A DNA stretch of 64,000 nucleotides from Arabidopsis thaliana (Eukaryota > Streptophyta > Magnoliopsida > Brassicales > Brassicaceae): the NCBI RefSeq assembly GCF_000001735.4, contig NC_003074.8, positions 4,464,101-4,528,100 of the forward strand. Reading direction: 5' to 3'. The first letter of the stretch is position 1. Every line of letters starts with the position of its first letter. Below, piece by piece: positions 57,612 to 64,000 of this stretch. Under the pieces are notes generated by a model. It worked only from the letters and a program-made list of their open reading frames with translations. It searched no databases and had not been told where the DNA came from. Position numbers and translations under genes: made by a program.

Positions 57612-60294
57612 CTAGTCAATCTTCACTGAGGAGTAGATCTTTCTCACGAACCAGAAGCAAGCATAGAAACCGATTGTGCCAGTTAGGACGAAGAATGCGT
57701 AAGAGATGATAATCATGTACCCGAAGTAGAGCATTCCCGAGACTAGCTTTGTGATCTCCAGCTTTGTGAAGAAGTAGAAGATTGAGTAGAGGAAGAGGTA
57801 GAAAGCGGATGAGCCCGCAGTTAAGTAAGCTCTCCACCACCAGTTGTAGTCTTCGCTACAAAGCTGGAAGTAGCAGAGCACCACTGTGATCTCTGCACAG
57901 GTGACGATCAAGATCAAAAAAACTATAAAGAGGAACCCGAAGATGTAGTAGAACTGGTTCAGCCATATAGATGTCAAGATGAAGAAGAGCTCGATGAAGA
58001 CTGCTCCAAACGGGAGAATGCCTCCAATTAGTATAGAGAAAACTGGTTTCATGTACCACGGCTGCTCTGGTACTTGCCTCGGGATCTTGTTTGTTTTGAC
58101 TGGATCTTCAATTGCTGGCTTCTTGTAACCCAGATAGCTACCAACGAAGACTAGTGGGACTGAGATGCCAAACCAGAGGCAGAAGAGAGCAAACATTGTA
58201 CCAAATGGTATGGCTCCAGATGACTGTTCTCCCCAAATAAGGGCATTCAGAACAAAGAAGATAGCAAAAAGGATACCGGGAAACATGAATGCAGTCTTCA
58301 AGGTCATTCTCTTCCACTTGTTTCCTTTGAACATTTTGTGAAGGCGAGACGAGGAGTAACCAGCGAATATGCCCATGAAAACCCACAAGAGAACCATGGC
58401 AGTCATAAGCCCTCCTCTGTTGGATGGAGATAAGAAGCCAAGCAACGCAAACATCATTGTAACAAGTGACATTCCGAAGATCTGAACACCTGTACCAACA
58501 TAAACACACAATAAACCAGAGTTCACCGGTGGCCTGAAGACATCTCCGTGTACAAGCTTCCATCCAGTCTCTTCCTGGGCCTCATCTTGGGTCTCGAGCT
58601 GATTGTAGTTTGAGATATCCTTGTATAAAGTTCTCATCATGATCATGGCTACCATTCCAGAAAGGAAAAGGACAATCATAAGTGAATTTATGATGGAAAA
58701 CCAGTGGATTTGATCATCGTTCATGAGAAGGTACGTGTCCCACCGAGAAGCCCATTTGATTTCACTCTCCTGGATCATCAAATTCCGGAAAATGTTTAGC
58801 AACCCAAAAAGTAAAGCAAAAGAAGGCTAAGTGTAAGTCATGTACCTTAAACGAGACATCATATGTAAACACTATTTCTTTTCCTTGCTCAACTTCTTGA
58901 GGGACAGTGTTGCCTTGGATTAGATTCTTCGTGTCCTTATTACATGTTGTTAACTGAGGATTTTTTTCATCCCACTCCTTGTATTCATGCAAGATACTAT
59001 CAAAAAGATAAAGACCTGTTAGCTTATACAATTAGACAAGTACTCCTCAAAAATCCAGTAGGTAACCTACCTGTTAGGCGTAACCTCAAATCCAACAATT
59101 CGAGCAGAATCAGACTCTTGGTCTCTGTGGTACATGACTCGGAAGCTCAAGTGATTATGTATAAAGTATTTCTCCTCTTTGCTCTACGAAAGCCAAGCAA
59201 CTATTAGTTGGTATGATAAAAGGTAATAGCAAAGACTGAAGCACTAGAGTTTAGAGACATACCCCTTCATAACTCCCTTTAAAGCCAACACGAAAACCGT
59301 GTTCATAAGTCGTTGATTGACTTCCATCTCTCCTTTGTCTTAGTACAGCTACTGGAAGATTATCAAGAATCCTGTAAATAAATTCGCGTTAAGGTCAACT
59401 ATCGCTAGAAAATATAGTAACTCTCGATGACACAGATACAAAGAACAAGCATGCTATACAATTACTACTTACATATTAGCCCTGTATTCATCATCAATCT
59501 TTTCCTTGAAATTCTTGGTGGAGTCAGCATTAAGTTTAACACGGCAACCTACTTTGCAGGGCTGATCTTCCAGCATTTGAAACTGAAATTTTTTTGTTTC
59601 AGAAAAGTCAACATCTCATGGTGAAGAGGTGTAAGTAGAAGAATTGGGGTAATGCTTACAGTATAAACGGAATTCTCAATGCGGTCACCTCTGAGAACCT
59701 CCCCTAAATTCTCAGCATTGTTCAAGATCTTAGGAGGCTTACAGTAATTCAGGTAGTAGTAGTCATAAGGAAGTTGAGTCTTTGTGGACGACAATTTGTT
59801 AACTTTAACATAAAGAGGATCACCCTGGGACAAACAAGACAAAAACAACAAAATCAAGAGCTACTACATAGCCAAAGAAAGATGATGTTAAACACACAAA
59901 CTTAAAGTGCAGATCTATTGATTCAGATATGAGTGAAGTTCAAAATGAAATCGTCGATTTACTAACTATACTCATTTTCATCAACATACTCAATTATACT
60001 AGCTAACAACAGGACCAACACAAACGGTGACAAAAGAAAAGACACAAAATTTTAATCAGATGTAAATGAAATCACATGCTAAACTAGAATATCACTCAGA
60101 CCCATAAACCCTAGATCGATCTTCTTATCGAGAACACGAGATCGGGAGGGGAACAAAAACACGAAAAGAGGTACCTTCTGGAAATCACGAGGAGCGACTC
60201 CTGGTAGATAAAAGGCGCGAGATAAGGAGAAAGAGAGAAAAGAGAGTAAGAGAGTGGCGTAGAATCGAAAGCTACTTCCTTTCGTCTTCTTCAT
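57612..60294 (-). CDS. TMN7: Transmembrane nine superfamily protein TMN7 (EMP70/nonaspanin)
   Basis: Seven exons (60294-60175, 59824-59660, 59582-59473, 59371-59263, 59183-59071, 58996-58846, 58769-57612) encode 641 residues. A signal peptide ([20 protein letters not shown], cleaved near residue 27) precedes a large lumenal domain ([38 protein letters not shown]). Nine hydrophobic segments then fill the last exon, starting with [20 protein letters not shown]. The C-terminus SSVKID carries the KXD/E motif that, in the Arabidopsis family member EMP12, binds COPI and retains the protein in the Golgi. Nonaspanins are implicated in cargo sorting and metal homeostasis; the molecular activity is unsettled. 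No defects seen. Confidence 0.94.
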
Positions 60295-61007
60295 CTTTTT
60301 CTTCTGTCTAATCTCCTCAGAGGTTCTTCTTCTTCTTCAGATGAAAGTTGCCGGAGCAATTAGAAAAGGATGCGTTTTTATTTTATTTAACAAAGATGAC
60401 GAAAGGTGAGTACAAATACGAAGTCGTTTTGAGGGATTGCTTACAAATATGAAAGGGAAAAAATAATAAAATATTTAGTACTAAGAATTAGGATGTGTGT
60501 GTTTTTGTCAATTAAGAGGAATAGATTTGACATAATTTCCTTTCCTTGATGACATTTGTTATGTTGTGGGAATATAGAAAATATATTGGGAATTTAAGAA
60601 TGCAATTCTTACATGCAGACAACCCATTTTCAGACAAGATTTTGTGCATGTAAACTCAAACTAAATGTGATTTTATTGGTTAATGAATCTGATGAATCAG
60701 AAGAAGCTTCATGTCTAAACAAAGAGATATCTGTTGGCATGCCTAAGTTTGTGTAAAATACATAACTTTGTCAAGAAATAACTTAAGCTGTAGATTTTGT
60801 CATGAACCATTCCTTAAGTAAAGTTAGATGATGATTAATTGATTATGATGATAAGGACATTATGAAAAAACATTTTTTTTTTTCTGGCAAACTAATGAAG
60901 AGATTAGTATGTCGAATTGAAAGAGTTTATTCAAAATAAAATAAATAAAAAACGATACGATGCGTTTTGTTGCCGCCGGCAACTGAAAAAAAAATAAAAA
61001 AAAAGAC
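60295..61007. other. Divergent spacer between TMN7 and the FHA gene
   Basis: Promoters of two divergent genes. The TMN7 leader is CT-rich (60295-60350 on the minus strand is AAG-rich). No gene is supported. Confidence 0.5.
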
Positions 61008-62114
61008 ATGAACACAAAAAGTCTCTGTGAAAGTGAAGAAACCACCATGGAAATCGAAGGCGAAGACGGCACGAAGCTCTTCCTGAAGACCGGAGTTAAG
61101 GATGTATTCGGAAGAGGAGCGGGATTCAACACCGAAGACCTAACAGTGTCACGCCGCCATGTTTCACTCGTATTCAAACCCGCCGCCGCCGGAACCGAAC
61201 CGTCCGATATGGTTTCCTTCGAGGTTCTCGGGAGGAATCCAGTCTGGATAAGGGCCGTTGAAAAGGGCAAAAAGATTCAAACTTTGAGGAAACCCGAGAC
61301 TGGAGAAATCGCCACCGGCGATCAATTTTGTGTATCGGGTAATCACCCCATTTGGTTCACTTTGAAGAGACGCGATGAAGTTATGGAGGAGCGAGCATTG
61401 GATCATGGTGAAATCGAATTGAATATTGATCCTGTTAAAGGTAATCAATTTTGCAACTTGATGTGTTTCTGGATTTGTGTCCCAATAAACAACATTTTGG
61501 TTGTTCTGCATTGCTTTTCTTTTATAATGTCTAGAATTATGCTCTTGAGAGGATTTTTTCTTTTTAGTAAGAATGAGGCTGAATGTGTAGTTTGTGTACT
61601 GTGTGGTGTGGTTGCAGAGTTTGGATTTCTTGTGATTGGGAAAGAATTTGATCAGTATCCAAAGAGTAGGGTGCGTGACATAAAGCAATGGGAATGGTTT
61701 TTAGAGGATTCCACTAATGGAAATAGCGATGGTGATGAAGATGGAGATAAGAAGGGAAGGAAGGGATTAGGGAAAAAGAGAAGAAGGAAGAAAGGGAATG
61801 AGGATGATGATTGGAGTGTGGAAAGTGATGAAGATAAAGAGTTGATGGTGAAATCAAAAAGAGTTGTGACTCCTACTTACTCGACTAGATCCAAGAAGAC
61901 GAAGAAAGATTCAAACGCTAGTAGTAGTAGTAGTAATGGTGCTCAAACTAAACAGCGTGGAAGAGCAGATGTCGAGGAAGAAGATGATGATGATGAAACA
62001 TTGGGAGGTTTCATTGTTAGTGATGAAGAAGCTAAGTTAGAAGAAGAAGAAGAAGAAGAAGACGAATCAGATGTAGATGATGAAGAAGATGAAGACGAAG
62101 AAGAAGAAGAATAA
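61008..62114 (+). CDS. FHA-domain protein with acidic tail
   Basis: Two exons, 61008-61440 and 61618-62114, encode 309 residues. The FHA phosphothreonine-binding domain lies at about 20-130, with GRG (GRGAGFN), the conserved SRRH (S48-H51) and GRNPVWIRA. After a short segment (VIGKEFDQYPKSRVRD, IKQWEWFLED) comes a strongly basic cluster (KKGRKGLGKKRRRKKG), probably a nuclear signal. The last ~100 residues alternate basic and very acidic tracts, ending in about 40 Asp/Glu-rich residues. It is likely nuclear, reading phosphothreonine marks; acidic tails suggest histone or chromatin contacts, but no function is established. The intron is 177 nt and stop-free, so retention yields a 368-residue form. 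An in-frame ATG at 61047 is an alternative start. Probably At3g13780. Confidence 0.9.
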   Translation: MNTKSLCESEETTMEIEGEDGTKLFLKTGVKDVFGRGAGFNTEDLTVSRRHVSLVFKPAAAGTEPSDMVSFEVLGRNPVWIRAVEKGKKIQTLRKPETGEIATGDQFCVSGNHPIWFTLKRRDEVMEERALDHGEIELNIDPVKGNQFCNLMCFWICVPINNILVVLHCFSFIMSRIMLLRGFFLFSKNEAECVVCVLCGVVAEFGFLVIGKEFDQYPKSRVRDIKQWEWFLEDSTNGNSDGDEDGDKKGRKGLGKKRRRKKGNEDDDWSVESDEDKELMVKSKRVVTPTYSTRSKKTKKDSNASSSSSNGAQTKQRGRADVEEEDDDDETLGGFIVSDEEAKLEEEEEEEDESDVDDEEDEDEEEEE

Positions 62115-62559
62115 TAGCTGAAGTCTCCTAATAAACCTGAAATGTAAGCAAATCTAATCTTCTTCCTTTTACAACGACAATCTTTTGTTCAATAGTGTAC
62201 TGTGTCTGTCTGAACTGAGATTTCTGATCATATGATATATTATTTGTTCATTTGTACGAGTACAGTACTTGTGAAATTCTCTACAACATTACAGCTTCTA
62301 ATTTGGGGGTTTGATTGCTAAAAAACGTTGCCGTTTCCTTTTGCTGTTGTTATATGGCAGTTCATGGTACCCCACTAAGGATCCACGTTGTTAACCTCTC
62401 TCGCACGTGTGAATGAATTTTTACAAATGAAAAAGCCGCGAAGTCTTCTCCTCCTTCCTTTCTCCGTCGTCCTCATTTTTCTTCTTCCCAGGAAAATTCT
62501 CATTTTCTCACGAAACAACGAAGACTTCCCATCACCACAATCAAAAACACAATAAAAAC
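62115..62559. other. Spacer and leader before NAP1;4
   Basis: 3' UTR of the FHA gene, then promoter, with a CT-rich leader from about 62440 to 62559. No gene is supported. Confidence 0.5.
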
Positions 62560-64000
62560 ATGAGCAACGAAGAAAACATCAAATCTGATAATAAGAGCGG
62601 CGATTCCTCTGATCTCCCTACCATTCCCGCCTTAGGTAATTTTCATAAACAACTCACAAAATTTTACATCTTATTCTCGATAAAACAATAAATCTCTGGA
62701 TAATCCAACCAAAAATCTACCCTCTCACATTTACTTCTGCCTCAAGTAAATGCCCTGTTTTATATATTTTCGATCTTGGAATCAACAAGGAATAGGGTTA
62801 ATTGAAGCTAGCTAACCATTATGCTTTGTAGATATTGGGGCAGAGGAATGTGATCTTCTTGCAGAGCTTAAGGCAAGTCACTTCAAATTGTTGATAAAAA
62901 TTCACACAGTAGTTTTCTTGTGTTTCCTCTGTTTTTATGATCCTTTTGGGTGTTGATTAACTTACAGAACCTAACCTTAAAGCGACCATTTGATGTGAAA
63001 AAACTCTCACCTAAAGTTACCAAACGTGTTCTGTTCCTCAAAGACATTCAGGTACTTTCAAATTTTCGCTCTTTTACAACTAAAGTAGAGAGGCTCGATG
63101 TTCGGTTTATGTATACTTGTAGAGTAAATTTTTAGGTTACACACGATGAACTCGAAGAGAAGTTTCTTGCTGAGAAATCTGCATTGGAGGCAACATATGA
63201 TAATCTCTACAAGCCGCTTTTTGCTAAGGTGACAAGTTTAATATTTTATCTTTTACTTAATGTTGTATGGGGTTAAAATTCCTGAGATGTACTGAGAATT
63301 TGCAGAGGTATGAAATTGTGAATGGTGTGGTCGAAGCTGAAGCAGAGAAAGAAGGAGTTCCCAATTTCTGGTTGATTGCAATGAAAACCAATGAAATGCT
63401 CGCAAATGAGGTACATGATTCAATTGCTTTTTCTGGAAGCTATGTGTTCATTGACACTGAATAGATTAATGTAAAAACTGTCTTGTTTTGGTTTATGTAG
63501 ATAACGGAAAGAGATGAGGCAGCATTGAAGTATCTTAAGGACATCAGATCTTGCAGAGTTGAAGACACTTCAAGAAATTTCAAGCTGGAGTTTCTCTTTG
63601 ATTCTAATCTTTACTTCAAGAACTCGGTTCTGTCTAAAACTTACCATGTGAACGATGAAGATGGTCCTGTTCTTGAGAAAGTGATTGGGTAACTAATCAT
63701 CCTCATTTTACCTGGTTTTAGTTTTACCTGATCTGTAACTCAAGTCTTTTATTTGTGATGTTTAGAACGGACATAGAATGGTTTCCAGGTAAATGTTTGA
63801 CTCATAAGGTTGTTGTGAAGAAGAAAACAAAGAAAGGGCCAAAGAAGGTCAACAACATCCCCATGACCAAAACAGAAAACTGCGAGAGTTTCTTCAATTT
63901 CTTCAAGCCACCTGAGATTCCTGAGATTGATGAAGTTGACGATTACGATGATTTTGATACCATTATGGTTAGACTACCTTCTCTCTTTTCTTTTACCAAT
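62560..64000 (+). CDS. NAP1;4: Nucleosome assembly protein NAP1;4, 5' part (cut by window end)
   Basis: Seven exons are visible: 62560-62635, 62832-62872, 62968-63051, 63136-63228, 63306-63410, 63501-63688 and 63766-63967, giving 263 residues; further exons lie beyond the window. NAP1 proteins are H2A-H2B chaperones that shuttle between cytoplasm and nucleus. The dimerisation helix ([20 protein letters not shown]) leads into the conserved core: [62 protein letters not shown] and [14 protein letters not shown]. Compared with NAP1;1-1;3 the N-terminus is short, from general memory of the family. Intron 2 uses a GC donor (AAG/GCAAGT at 62873). An acidic C-terminal tail is expected outside the window. 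Confidence 0.93.

Noticed and set aside
58138..58563. 141-codon minus-strand frame
   Set aside because: Same strand but shifted frame inside the TMN7 last exon, where the nonaspanin frame is unambiguous.
61164..61688. 174-codon minus-strand frame
   Set aside because: Antisense to the FHA gene, spans its intron, and resembles no family.
1..64000. CRISPR arrays, prokaryotic defence or gene-cluster systems, tRNA genes
   Set aside because: Scanning found no regularly spaced repeats, operon-like gene packing or cloverleaf with A/B boxes; the window is a typical plant nuclear region.
5334..64000. A functional chromatin-gene cluster (MLK4, LDL2, MIR823, NAP1;4)
   Set aside because: The genes are unrelated in sequence, on both strands, separated by many other genes; adjacency is most simply chance.

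Overview
The window is plant nuclear DNA and I recognise it as Arabidopsis thaliana chromosome 3, roughly loci At3g13660 to At3g13782. The basis is gene order and exact gene content: MLK4, SINA2, LDL2, MIR823, CYP90D1, BGAL1 and NAP1;4 occur in the expected order, and my spliced models give lengths I recall for these loci (703, 746, 753, 491, 847, 641 and 309 residues). Locus names and gene symbols come from memory, not from a search. Introns are short, AT-rich and GT-AG, spacers are AT-rich, and there are no operons.

Layout. 0.8-4.4 kb: two tandem dirigent genes, both damaged: the first has a frameshift, and the second has an ~850 bp insertion just before its last codons. 5.2-9.1 kb (+): the nuclear casein-kinase-like MLK4, preceded by uORFs. 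9.4-12.5 kb: a RING-less SINA/TRAF gene (-), an NFD6-like small protein (-), and a 76-residue conserved small protein (+). 13.4-17.4 kb (-): an F-box gene and the histone demethylase homologue LDL2. 17.4-22.8 kb: a long spacer, then a receptor-like cytoplasmic kinase with an N-terminal UspA-like domain (22.8-25.9 kb, +). 26.8-31.9 kb (-): an RRM protein and two PRA1 genes lying in a tandem segmental duplication. The second unit keeps only a decayed scrap of the RRM gene and carries two MITEs. 32.7 kb (-): the MIR823 hairpin. 34.2-36.7 kb (-): CYP90D1. 40.2-41.8 kb (+): a chloroplast mini-RNase III. 47.1-51.7 kb (+): BGAL1. 53.4-55.4 kb (+): a DC1 zinc-finger protein. 55.5-57.4 kb (+): a DYW-class PPR protein. 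57.6-60.3 kb (-): a nonaspanin, TMN7. 61.0-62.1 kb (+): an FHA-domain protein. 62.6 kb to the window end (+): NAP1;4, truncated by the window.

How the genes relate. These are independent transcription units with no shared pathway. Several happen to concern chromatin (MLK4, LDL2, miR823 acting on CMT3, NAP1;4), but the sequence gives no sign that this is a functional cluster. I found no prokaryotic-style system, CRISPR array or tRNA gene. The parts that most repay attention are structural: the disrupted dirigent tail with direct repeats, the RRM/PRA1 segmental duplication with datable MITE insertions, a probable one-base frame disruption in RRM2 of the RNA-binding gene, overlapping uORFs on MLK4, a stop-free 177-nt intron in the FHA gene, and a GC-AG intron in NAP1;4.
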